Source: Peterkaempfera bronchialis
GTDB taxonomy: Bacteria > Actinomycetota > Actinomycetes > Streptomycetales > Streptomycetaceae
Reading direction: 5' to 3'
Length of the DNA: 64,000 nucleotides
NCBI RefSeq assembly: GCF_003258605.2
Contig: NZ_CP031264.1
Location: forward strand, 4,650,001 to 4,714,000
In this document: positions 24,156-31,350 of the stretch, one piece after another
Position numbering within the stretch: position 1 is the stretch's first letter
Layout: each line of letters opens with the position of its first letter
Notes under the pieces: model-generated
What the model was told of the DNA's origin: nothing
Database searches by the model: none
Seen by the model: only the letters and a program-made list of their open reading frames with translations
Made by a program: the position numbers and the translations under genes

Positions 24156-24827
24156 TCATGCCTGCCTGTGTCCTGCCTGCTCGGGTCGGGCCTGCTCGGG
24201 TGTCGGGGGGAGGCCGGAGAGCGGGGCCAGCAGCAGGGTGGTGAAGCGGCGGACCCAGGACTCGGAGGCGGGTTGGCCGCTGACCAGGATGCGGTGCTCC
24301 ACGGCGCCCGCGATGGTGTCGAAGATGAGGTCCACCTCCTCCCGGGCGGCTGCCTCGTCCTGGTCGGGCGGGAGTTCGCCGCGCGCCTGGGCATTGGTCC
24401 GGCCCTGGCGGACCAGCCGCTTCTGCGGGTCCACGATGGCCTCCCGGATGCGGCGGCGCAGCAGCGGGTCCCGGGTGCCCTCGGCGAAGAGCGCCAGCAG
24501 CGCCGCCTGCGTCTCGGGCCGGGAGAGCAGCGCGGCGAACCGGTGCACCACAGCCTCCACATCGGCGCGCAGCGAGCCCAGGTCGGCCATCTCTAGGTCG
24601 TCGAAGAGGTCCGCGACGGCGTCCACCACCAGTTCGTTCTTGGACGGCCAGCGGCGGTAGACGGTGGTCTTGGCCACCCCCGCGCGGACCGCGACCTGCC
24701 CCATGGTCAGCCCGCCCCAGCCCAGGTCGGCGAGGGCGGCGCGGGTGGCGTCGAGGATGGCCCGGTCGGTCGCGGCGTTGCGCGGCCGGCCCTTGGCGCG
24801 GGCGGAGGCGTCCGTCGGTAAGGCCAC
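24156..24827 (-). CDS. TetR-family regulator
   Basis: The 223-aa protein has an N-terminal TetR helix-turn-helix (about residues 15-60: TDRAILDATRAALADLGWGGLTMGQVAVRAGVAKTTVYRRWPSK) and an all-helical ligand-binding C-terminal domain. It ends with a Pro/Glu-rich tail. The GTG start has AGGAG seven bases upstream; longer in-frame extensions are excluded by lack of family similarity. It lies convergent to icmA and divergent from the thioredoxin-like gene. Its own upstream region holds two symmetric sites, so autoregulation is likely. Confidence 0.92.
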   Translation of the reverse strand: MALPTDASARAKGRPRNAATDRAILDATRAALADLGWGGLTMGQVAVRAGVAKTTVYRRWPSKNELVVDAVADLFDDLEMADLGSLRADVEAVVHRFAALLSRPETQAALLALFAEGTRDPLLRRRIREAIVDPQKRLVRQGRTNAQARGELPPDQDEAAAREEVDLIFDTIAGAVEHRILVSGQPASESWVRRFTTLLLAPLSGLPPTPEQARPEQAGHRQA

Positions 24828-24920
24828 GAGCGGTCTCCTGGGTGGGGAGGGGCGCATGGGTGGGGTGCGGCGCAGGGGTGGCAGGGGAGCGCGGCAGGCA
24901 GCGTCGGTGCTGTCGGGCGA

Positions 24921-24930
24921 GGGTATACCC
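24921..24930. promoter_or_regulatory. Palindrome GGGTATACCC upstream of the TetR gene
   Basis: A perfect 10-bp palindrome about 95 bases upstream of the TetR start. It may be an operator or part of a promoter (TATACC as a -10 on the minus strand is not clear). Confidence 0.35.
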
Positions 24931-25030
24931 GTACGCGGGCGGCCCCGGGGCACGGGGGCGGTGCGCGGAGTGAGCTGTTTCACGACGGCGGCGTCTCCGG
25001 CGGTGTGTTCCGCCGGGGCGCCCGAAGATA

Positions 25031-25047
25031 CGCTACGAGCCGTAGCG
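25031..25047. promoter_or_regulatory. 17-bp operator-like inverted repeat (TetR type)
   Basis: CGCTACG-AGC-CGTAGCG is a perfect 7-bp inverted repeat. Read on the minus strand it is followed directly by TATCTT, a fair -10, so the repeat would fill the promoter spacer of the TetR gene. That is the usual place for a TetR autorepression site. Confidence 0.5.
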
Positions 25048-25315
25048 AAAAGCAGCGGCAACCAGGGCGCGGGTGGGGACCCGTGCCGACAGGTCCAGCG
25101 CAGGGCCCGGAACCGGGCGCCATGGCGCGCGCAGCGGCCCCCGGCCCCGCGATCCGGCGGGGTGGGCGGGTACGGAGCGTGCGGCTGCCGGGCGGTGTCC
25201 GGCCCGGGTCGTGGGCACCCGGGCAGGGGCGTTCCGGGCGCGATGGCGACACTCGGGTGCGGCGGCCTTCGGGGGGATGGCGTCCGCACCCCTTCGGACG
25301 GGGGAGGATAGAGCC

Positions 25316-26284
25316 ATGCAGCCACGGAACATGTCCATGCGCGGCGTGGTCGACCTCGCCGCGGTGAAGGCGGCCGGCGAAGCCGCCCAGAAGGCGGAGC
25401 AGTCGCGGGCCGAGCGGGCCCGCCAGGTAGCGGCGGGAGGTGCACCCCCGGCGCCGGAGTCCCTCGTCGTCGACGTCACCGAGGAGACCTTCGAGGCGGA
25501 GGTCGTCCAACGCTCGGCGGAAGCGCCCGTCGTGGTCGACTTCTGGGCCGAGTGGTGCGGGCCGTGCAAGCAGCTCAGCCCGATCCTGGAGCGGCTGGCC
25601 GAGGAGTACGCCGGGCGGTTCGTCCTGGCGAAGATCGACGTCGATGCCAACCAGATGCTGGCGGCGCAGTTCGGCATCCAGTCCATCCCGTCGGTGATGG
25701 CGGTGGTGGCGGGCCAGTTGGTGCCGCTCTTCCAGGGCGCGGTGAACGAGGCCCAGGCCCGCCAGTACCTGGACCAGCTGATCCTGGTGGCCGAGCAGCG
25801 GTTCGGCATCACCGGGCTCGGCGCGGCCGAGGCGGGGGAGCCCGGCGAGGCCGCGGCCCCGGCGGTACCCGAGGACCCGACCCTGGCGGCGGCGCATGAC
25901 GCGCTGGACCGGGGTGACCTGGGCGGTGCCATCCAGGCGTACCGGAATGTGCTGGCCGACCGGCCGGGCAGCGAGGAGGCCAAGCTGGGCCTGGCCCAGG
26001 CCGAGCTGCTCCAGCGGGTGCGGGACAAGGACGCGCAGGCCGTACGCAAGGCCGCGGCGGAAGACCCGAAGGACGTCCAGGCACAGCTGGACGCGGCCGA
26101 CCTGGACCTGGTGGGCGGTCATGTCGAGGACGCCTTCGGGCGGTTGGTCGACACGGTGGGCCGTACGGCGGGGGAGGACCGCGACCGGGCGCGGGTCCAT
26201 CTGCTGGGCCTCTTCGAGGTGATCGGAGCGGAGGACCCCCGGGTGGCCAAGGCCAGGACGGCGTTGGCCCGGGTGCTCTTCTGA
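25316..26284 (+). CDS. Thioredoxin-domain / TPR co-chaperone (CnoX/YbbN-like)
   Basis: The 322-aa protein has a helical N-terminal 45 residues, then a thioredoxin domain with the full active site WCGPC at 80-84 in VVVDFWAEWCGPCKQL. A C-terminal TPR-like region (about 190-322, ALDRGDLGGAIQAYRNVLADRPGSEEAKLGLAQAELLQ) follows. This order matches YbbN/CnoX, which protects proteins from over-oxidation and hands them to folding machines. Unlike E. coli CnoX, the CxxC is intact, so oxidoreductase activity is possible. GGGGGAGG precedes the ATG. Confidence 0.9.
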   Translation: MQPRNMSMRGVVDLAAVKAAGEAAQKAEQSRAERARQVAAGGAPPAPESLVVDVTEETFEAEVVQRSAEAPVVVDFWAEWCGPCKQLSPILERLAEEYAGRFVLAKIDVDANQMLAAQFGIQSIPSVMAVVAGQLVPLFQGAVNEAQARQYLDQLILVAEQRFGITGLGAAEAGEPGEAAAPAVPEDPTLAAAHDALDRGDLGGAIQAYRNVLADRPGSEEAKLGLAQAELLQRVRDKDAQAVRKAAAEDPKDVQAQLDAADLDLVGGHVEDAFGRLVDTVGRTAGEDRDRARVHLLGLFEVIGAEDPRVAKARTALARVLF

Positions 26285-26309
26285 GGCACCGAGGGCGACC
26301 TTCGGTGCC
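26285..26309 (+). terminator. Small hairpin directly after the co-chaperone stop
   Basis: GGCACCGA (26285-26292) and TCGGTGCC (26302-26309) form an 8-bp stem with a 9-base loop, starting at the base after the stop codon. It may protect the 3' end or pause transcription before the main terminator. Confidence 0.5.
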
Positions 26310-26314
26310 ACGGT

Positions 26315-26347
26315 GATTTGGCGACAATGAAGGAGCTTTACCAAATC
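26315..26347 (+). other. A/T-rich inverted repeat between two hairpins
   Basis: GATTTGG and CCAAATC (26315-26321, 26341-26347) enclose CGACAATGAAGGAGCTTTA. The segment is strikingly A/T-rich for this genome and holds an AAGGAG that resembles a ribosome site. The short frame that starts at the ATG at 26327 runs straight into the terminator, so a peptide is doubtful. Confidence 0.35.
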
Positions 26348-26355
26348 TTGATAAC

Positions 26356-26397
26356 ACCCCGGGGTGGTCACGGCGAGTGGCCACCCCGGGGTTTTTT
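26356..26397 (+). terminator. Classic intrinsic terminator
   Basis: A 16-bp stem with one G-U pair (26356-26371 with 26377-26392; ACCCCGGGGTGG arm), a 5-base loop GGCGA and a run of six T. This is the best intrinsic terminator in the window and ends the co-chaperone transcript. Confidence 0.92.
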
Positions 26398-26873
26398 GTC
26401 CCTGTTTCGCAAGGCCGCTCCCTCCCTGCATCTGCGTGAGTTGACGCTCCGTGTCCGCCGGATGCTCAGCGTGGCCGGTCGGCCGAAGTGTTGGATTACT
26501 CGTCAGTAATGGAGGTCTTGTGCTGGCGCGTGGTTTGGACCACGATCGGCCACGCTCGGTCCCTTGCTCCCCACGCCGGCAGCCGGCCGGGAGGGCGAAG
26601 CGGGGGTCCCCACCGGGCAGGTTCCGGCTCCGGCCGGCGCCTTGGGGGCAGGGGGGTCTTCGCCGTCCCGGCGAAGCCTGCCCTCATCGGCCGTGCACCC
26701 CGCACGGTCGCTGGTTGTCGCTCGGGGGTGATCGCCGATGACGTCGGTTGGACGACACGCGCCGACGGAGCCGACGGCGCTCCTTCCCGAGGACGTAGCT
26801 CTTCTCCCCATCCCAGGCCAGGGCCCGGTGAGGCACCACGGCCGGAGGTGTACGTCCGAGAAGGAGGACATGT
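26398..26873. other. Long leader or control region of the DUF6230 gene
   Basis: This 476-bp stretch has no convincing gene. It holds the palindrome ATTACT-CGTC-AGTAAT at 26495-26510 and a hairpin at 26647-26682: CTTCGCCG-TCC-CGGCGAAG inside a GGCAGG/CCTGCC pair with a bulge. If the promoter is at the palindrome, the message would have a structured leader of about 350 bases. Confidence 0.4.
26495..26510. promoter_or_regulatory. Operator-like palindrome upstream of the DUF6230 trio
   Basis: ATTACT-CGTC-AGTAAT is a perfect 6-bp inverted repeat with a 4-base centre, A/T-rich and preceded by TTGG. TetR-type dimers bind sites of this form. It is the best candidate switch for the three-gene unit starting at 26874. 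Confidence 0.5.
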
Positions 26874-27518
26874 ATGTCCCAGACTTACGGCAAGACCCGC
26901 TGGACGCGGTTCGCCGTCGTGATGGTGCCGACCATCGCGGCCACCGCCGCGATCGGCGTCAGCGTGGCCCAGGGCGCGCTGGCCGCGTCGATCAATGTCT
27001 CCGGCCAGCAGTTCAAGGTCTCCGCCGGACACCTTGAGGGCACCGGCTTCGCCCAGTACGGCTCGGTGGACGTCGAGAAGGCGGGTGTGCCGCACGCGGT
27101 CGCGGTCTCGTCCTTCAAGAACGCGACCATCAACAAGCTGTGCCAGTCGGTGGTGCTGGACGCCCCGCTGATCGGCAAGGTGTCGCTGAACATCAACGCC
27201 GGCGACAATCCGAAGAAGCCCGTCGAGGCCGAGAACCTCTACATCGACCTGGACGACCTCAGCGCGGACGCCACCTTCACCAACATCAACATCGGTGTCG
27301 CCGCCGGGGCCATCTCCAAGGGCAACGTCAACCCGGCGGACCGTGCGGCGGCGGGCCAGCTGGGCGCCGGCGCCCAGTTCGAGAACTCCTTTGCACAGGA
27401 GGCCGACAAGGCGTCCCTCGACGGTGTGAAGCAGACCGCGTGGGCCACCTCGGCCGGTACCTTCAAGCTGAACGGCCTGCACCTGACCGTCAAGAAGGGC
27501 GTCTCCGAGTGCTTCTGA
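26874..27518 (+). CDS. DUF6230 secreted protein
   Basis: The 214-aa product has a signal peptide (RWTRFAVVMVPTIAATAAIGVSVAQGALA, cut near residue 38) and a mature beta-rich domain with alternating hydrophobics, such as AENLYIDLDDLSADATFTNINIGVAAG. It has two Cys (in NKLCQSV and the terminal ECF) that could form one disulfide. It matches the DUF6230 family, restricted to actinobacteria and without known function; older labels such as cholesterol esterase have no catalytic support. AAGGAGG is six bases before the ATG at 26874. It is followed by a DUF6114 gene, a usual pairing. Confidence 0.85.
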   Translation: MSQTYGKTRWTRFAVVMVPTIAATAAIGVSVAQGALAASINVSGQQFKVSAGHLEGTGFAQYGSVDVEKAGVPHAVAVSSFKNATINKLCQSVVLDAPLIGKVSLNINAGDNPKKPVEAENLYIDLDDLSADATFTNINIGVAAGAISKGNVNPADRAAAGQLGAGAQFENSFAQEADKASLDGVKQTAWATSAGTFKLNGLHLTVKKGVSECF

Positions 27519-27658
27519 TCCGCCGTCATGCGGATCGGCCGCACTCCTCCTCCCGGTCCGACGGCCGCCGGGTCTGACGACCGAGCGGTGGGGAGGGGCC
27601 GCCCCGGGCTCCTCCCCACCTCTGCACCACCAGCTGCTACTCCACAGGGAGCTGCAAC

Positions 27659-28276
27659 GTGACCAGCGCGTCCGCGCCCGTGCGGCCCGATGACGTCGGC
27701 GCCTTCATCCGGACCTTCCGCAGATTCCGGGACTGGTGCCAGCGCCGACCCTTCTGGGGCGGTCTGCTGGCGATCATCGCGGGACTGCCCATCCTGTACT
27801 TCCCGTACGCGCATCTGAGCCTCGGCGGGCTGACGTTCGCCATGGCCACCACCGGCGGGGCCGGAGCCCTGATCATCGGCGTGCTGATGATGGTGCTCGG
27901 CGTCAGTGTCTGGGTGCAGCCCATGACCCGGGTCTTCGCCGGTGTGGCGACCATCCTGCTGGCCCTGGTCTCCATCCCGGTCTCCAACCTCGGCGGCTTC
28001 GGGTTCGGCCTTGTCCCCGGCCTCATCGGGGGCGGGCTGATGGCCGCCTGGGCCCCGCTCAAGGAACCGGCCGCCCCGGCGCCGGTGAAGTCCGTGACCG
28101 TTCCGCCGCCGCCTGTTGCGCCGCCGACTGCCGTACCGCCGCCTGCTGCGCCGCCGACCGTCGTGCCGCCGACCGATGGGCTGCCCGTGCAGCGCTCCGG
28201 GGCTGCCGAGGCCGACGCCCTCGGGGGCTCGGAGCCGGGTGAGCAGGGTGCCGGTGCCGCAGGGGAGGCCCGATGA
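27659..28276 (+). CDS. DUF6114 membrane protein
   Basis: The 205-aa protein has about four membrane helices between residues 32 and 130: PFWGGLLAIIAGLPILYFPY, then TGGAGALIIGVLMMVLGVSV, then FAGVATILLALVSIPV and GFGFGLVPGLIGGGLMAAW. A cytoplasmic or extracellular Pro-rich tail (PPPPVAPPTAVPPPAAPPTVV) follows. It matches DUF6114. The GTG has GGGAG upstream. Its stop overlaps the ATG of the next gene by four bases (ATGA), so the two are coupled. A partner role with the secreted DUF6230 protein is inferred from adjacency. Confidence 0.85.
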   Translation: MTSASAPVRPDDVGAFIRTFRRFRDWCQRRPFWGGLLAIIAGLPILYFPYAHLSLGGLTFAMATTGGAGALIIGVLMMVLGVSVWVQPMTRVFAGVATILLALVSIPVSNLGGFGFGLVPGLIGGGLMAAWAPLKEPAAPAPVKSVTVPPPPVAPPTAVPPPAAPPTVVPPTDGLPVQRSGAAEADALGGSEPGEQGAGAAGEAR

Positions 28277-29745
28277 CGGACGAGGACATCAGCGACGAGG
28301 GGTCGAGACCGCCCGCCGGTGGCCCTCGCCACGCGGCCCCGCGCGGGCAGTTGCGCCGCAGGCTGCACTTGCCCGCAGGCAGGGTGCTGGCCATCGCCGC
28401 CGTCCCCACCGCGCTGCTGATGGGCGCCGGTTACACGCCGACCCTGGCGCTGGCGGACGAGTCCTCGGCCAAGGCGGGGGCCCGGACCTGCGCCACCGCG
28501 ACGGACACCCCCGTGCCGGACGCCACCCCGTCGGCGACCGGGAACGGCAGCTCCGAGCCCGCCCCGGGCGGCGGCTCACCGACCGCCGAGCCCTCGGCGC
28601 TGGAGTCCAGCACGCCCGCGCCCCAGCCGACCGAGCCCGCCGAGCCGACCGAGCCCGCCGACACCACGGCGCCGGACCCGACCGAGGCCGCGTCCGGGCC
28701 CGCGTCGGGGCCCACGTCGGGGCCCACGTCCGTCTCGCGCGGCACCCTGGACGCGTCGGCGGCCCGCAGGCTCACCCGGGCGGTCCGGGTGCCTGCGGCC
28801 CTGGCCGTTCCGGCCGCCTCGGCGACCCGGGGCACCGCCGCTGCCCATGCGCAGTCCCAGGGCCTGATCGGCGACCTGCTCGGCGGGGTCGGCGACCTGC
28901 TGACCGGCGGTTCGGCGTCGTCCTCGCCCTCGCCGTCGGCGTCATCGACCTCGATATCGCCGCCGCCTGCCGACCCCTCGCCCGAGAACACGACGCCCGA
29001 GCCGTCGACCCCCCAGCCGTCGACCCCCCAGCCGTCGACCCCCCAGCCGTCGACCCCGGCGGGGAAGGGCGGCAGGGCACCCAAGCCCAAGACGGCCAAG
29101 GACACCGCCGCCAAGGCGGCAGCCGCCGAGACCACCGGCTCGCCCTCGGTCACGGCCACGCCCGCGTCCACGCCCATGCCCTCCGAGAGCGCCGATGTGG
29201 ACCCGCTGTGCGCCACCGACGCCTCCGGGCTGAAGGCCAGGACGGAGCCCGGCGGGGGAGTCGTGCCGGACCAGCCCTGGACCCTGAAGTCCAGCCGCCT
29301 GGCGCTGCACGGCGCGGTGTTCGGCGGCGTGGTCGAGGTCACGACCAGCTCCGGCACCGCCAAGCGGGTGCTGAAGTTCACCGTGGACAGCATCGACATC
29401 GGCGACCTGGACATGTCGACCATCGAGTACAACGCCAGGACCACCCATGTGAAGAGCCGCCCCGGCTCCACCTCGACCATGCGCAGCGGCCCGATCGTGA
29501 TGTACACCGAGTCGCTCACCGGCCATCTCTCCAGGCTGGTCGGCGTCCCGGTCCCGGACGTGGGCGCGATCACCCTCACCCCGGACACCCTGCCGAAGTT
29601 CCTGTACGACCTCATCGGCAAGGTGCCGGTCCCGCTGGACCTGGAGCTGACCGGCGTCAAGGCCGTGCAGGCCGGGCAGTTCGGCGGCACCCTGAAGATC
29701 CCGGGCATGCACCTCTACACCGACGGCGAGCCCTACGACGGCTGA
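28273..29745 (+). CDS. Exported Pro/Ser/Thr-rich protein, 490 aa, third member of the DUF6230/DUF6114 unit
   Basis: I do not recognise a named family. Residues 1-35 are basic, 36-55 hydrophobic (VLAIAAVPTALLMGAG, signal or anchor), and 60-300 a long disordered Ser/Pro/Thr/Glu-rich spacer with exact PSTPQ repeats near 243-260. Residues about 310-490 form a folded domain of alternating strands (SSRLALHGAVFGGVVEVTT, LKFTVDSIDIGDLDMSTIEYN). That domain resembles the mature DUF6230 protein in pattern and includes lipid-binding-like amphipathic strands. The layout suggests a surface protein held through the wall by a long stalk. Confidence 0.8.
   Translation: MTDEDISDEGSRPPAGGPRHAAPRGQLRRRLHLPAGRVLAIAAVPTALLMGAGYTPTLALADESSAKAGARTCATATDTPVPDATPSATGNGSSEPAPGGGSPTAEPSALESSTPAPQPTEPAEPTEPADTTAPDPTEAASGPASGPTSGPTSVSRGTLDASAARRLTRAVRVPAALAVPAASATRGTAAAHAQSQGLIGDLLGGVGDLLTGGSASSSPSPSASSTSISPPPADPSPENTTPEPSTPQPSTPQPSTPQPSTPAGKGGRAPKPKTAKDTAAKAAAAETTGSPSVTATPASTPMPSESADVDPLCATDASGLKARTEPGGGVVPDQPWTLKSSRLALHGAVFGGVVEVTTSSGTAKRVLKFTVDSIDIGDLDMSTIEYNARTTHVKSRPGSTSTMRSGPIVMYTESLTGHLSRLVGVPVPDVGAITLTPDTLPKFLYDLIGKVPVPLDLELTGVKAVQAGQFGGTLKIPGMHLYTDGEPYDG
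29002..29057 (+). repeat. 15-bp tandem repeat coding PSTPQ
   Basis: ccgtcgaccccccag occurs three times exactly (29002-29016, 29017-29031, 29032-29046) with a partial fourth copy. It lengthens the stalk of the exported protein. Confidence 0.9.
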
Positions 29746-29750
29746 ACGAC

Positions 29751-29796
29751 GACGGCGCGGGACGCCCCCTTTTTCCAGGAGGCGCCCCGCGCCGTC
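29751..29796. terminator. Shared terminator between the trio and pyk
   Basis: GACGGCGCGGG and CCCGCGCCGTC form an 11-bp perfect stem. A second, weaker pairing (CGCCCCCT with AGGAGGCG) and five T lie inside the loop. It lies between convergent genes. Confidence 0.7.
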
Positions 29797-29810
29797 ATGC
29801 TGACCTATCG

Positions 29811-31241
29811 TCAGGCAGTGGCGTTCTCGCCGAGGTGGTGCACCCGGACCATGTTGGTGGTGCCGGGAACGCCGGGCGGGGAGCCGGCGGTGACGATCAC
29901 CGTGTCGCCCGCCTGGAGGCGGCCCAACTCCAGCAGCTCCTCGTCGACCTGCGCGACCATCGCGTCGGTGTTCTCCACCTGGGCGGAGACAAAGGTCTCC
30001 ACGCCCCAGCTGAGCTGGAGCTGGTTGCGGGTGCCCGCGTCCGGGGTGAAGGCGATCACTGGGATCGGCGAGCGGTAGCGGGAGAGCCGGCGGGCGGTGT
30101 CACCGGACTTGGTGAACGCCACCAGCGCCTCGGCCGAGAGGAAGTCGCCCAGCTCGCAGGCGGCGCGGGCGATGGAACCGCCCTGGGTGCGCGGCTTGCG
30201 GCCCGGGTTGAGCGGCTGGAGGCCGCGGGAGAGCAGCTCCTCCTCGGCGGCCTCGATGATCCGGCTCATGGTGCGGACCGTCTCGACCGGGTACTTGCCG
30301 ACGCTGCTCTCGGCGGAGAGCATCACCGCGTCGGTGCCGTCCAGGATGGCGTTGGCCACGTCGGACGCCTCGGCGCGGGTCGGCCGGGAGGCGTGGATCA
30401 TCGACTCCATCATCTGGGTGGCGACGATGACCGGCTTGGCGTTCTGCCGGCAGAGCGTGATCAGCTGCTTCTGGACCAGCGGCACCCGCTCCAGCGGGTA
30501 CTCCACGGCCAGGTCGCCACGGGCGACCATCACGGCGTCGAAGGCGAGGACGATCTCCTGCATCGCCTCCACCGCCTGCGGCTTCTCGATCTTGGCGATG
30601 ACGGGGACCCGGCGGCCCTCCTCGTCCATCACCGCGTGGACCCGCTCGATGTCCGCGGCGTTGCGGACGAAGGAGAGGGCCACCATGTCGACGCCGAGGC
30701 GCAGCGCGAACCGCAGGTCCTCGACGTCCTTCTCCGACAGCGCGGGCACATTGACGGCCGCACCGGGGAGGTTGATGCCCTTGTTGTTGGAGAGCACGCC
30801 GCCCTCGACCACCACGGTCTTCACCTGGGGGCCGTCGACGCTGACGACCTCCAGCGCGACCGCGCCGTCATTGATCAGGACCGGGTCGCCCTTCTTCACA
30901 TCGCTGGGCAGGCCCTTGTAGGTGGTGCCGCAGATGTGCTGGTCACCGGGGACGTCCTCGGTGGTGATGATGAATTCGTCGCCGCTCTCGACGGTGACGG
31001 GACCCTCGGCGAAGGTGGCAAGGCGGATCTTGGGGCCCTGGAGGTCGGCCAGCACGCCGATGGCGCGGCCGGAGTCCTCGGAGACCTGGCGGACCTTGAG
31101 GTACCGGCCTTCGTGCTCGGCGTGGGAGCCGTGGCTCATATTGAGGCGGGCCACGTTCATCCCGGCCTCGACGACGGCCTTCAGCTGTTCGTAGCTGTCC
31201 GTCGCCGGACCCAGGGTGCAGACAATTTTCGCTCGGCGCAT
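29811..31241 (-). CDS. pyk: Pyruvate kinase
   Basis: The 476-aa glycolytic enzyme makes pyruvate and ATP from phosphoenolpyruvate and ADP. Visible motifs are RRAKIVCTLGPA at the start, SHGSHAEHEGR, KIEKPQAVEAMQEI with the active-site Lys, VARGDLAVE and the ESMI plus DVANAILDGTDAVMLSAES region. A normal C-terminal regulatory domain follows. The ATG at 31241 gives the conserved MRRAKI start. An ATG three codons earlier is rejected because TAGAAT (31254-31249) lies seven bases before 31241, fitting a leaderless start. It stands apart from other glycolytic genes and upstream of ackA on the same strand. Confidence 0.96.
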   Translation of the reverse strand: MRRAKIVCTLGPATDSYEQLKAVVEAGMNVARLNMSHGSHAEHEGRYLKVRQVSEDSGRAIGVLADLQGPKIRLATFAEGPVTVESGDEFIITTEDVPGDQHICGTTYKGLPSDVKKGDPVLINDGAVALEVVSVDGPQVKTVVVEGGVLSNNKGINLPGAAVNVPALSEKDVEDLRFALRLGVDMVALSFVRNAADIERVHAVMDEEGRRVPVIAKIEKPQAVEAMQEIVLAFDAVMVARGDLAVEYPLERVPLVQKQLITLCRQNAKPVIVATQMMESMIHASRPTRAEASDVANAILDGTDAVMLSAESSVGKYPVETVRTMSRIIEAAEEELLSRGLQPLNPGRKPRTQGGSIARAACELGDFLSAEALVAFTKSGDTARRLSRYRSPIPVIAFTPDAGTRNQLQLSWGVETFVSAQVENTDAMVAQVDEELLELGRLQAGDTVIVTAGSPPGVPGTTNMVRVHHLGENATA

Positions 31242-31248
31242 ATGGATC

Positions 31249-31254
31249 ATTCTA
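31249..31254 (-). promoter_or_regulatory. -10 element of a probable leaderless pyk start
   Basis: TAGAAT on the minus strand ends seven bases before the ATG at 31241. No Shine-Dalgarno sequence precedes that ATG. The -35 region is not clear. Confidence 0.45.
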
Positions 31255-31350
31255 TCCGTTCGTGCTATAGGTGCATTCCGGTCGTTTAGGCTCTGATCGC
31301 CTGTGAATTGTCTCGGAATGCGGACGGCTCGTGGGACGGTCGGCGGCGGT

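Larger units (their letters stand above)
24828..25315. other. 488-bp divergent gap between the TetR and thioredoxin-like genes
   Basis: No gene is seen. The stretch contains GGGTATACCC, a perfect 10-bp palindrome, at 24921-24930, and CGCTACG-AGC-CGTAGCG at 25031-25047. The area at 25025-25060 is A/T-richer than its surroundings. The remainder is GC-rich without structure I can name. Confidence 0.45.

Noticed and set aside
26327-26397. Possible leader peptide MKELYQILITP after the co-chaperone gene
   Set aside because: The frame reads through the terminator hairpin without a nearby stop, and the AAGGAG lies inside rather than before it.
28116-31289. A 1057-codon frame covering the DUF6114 gene end, the exported protein and pyk
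   Set aside because: It lies in the wrong frame or strand of genes with clear family motifs and signal sequences. No domain is visible in it.
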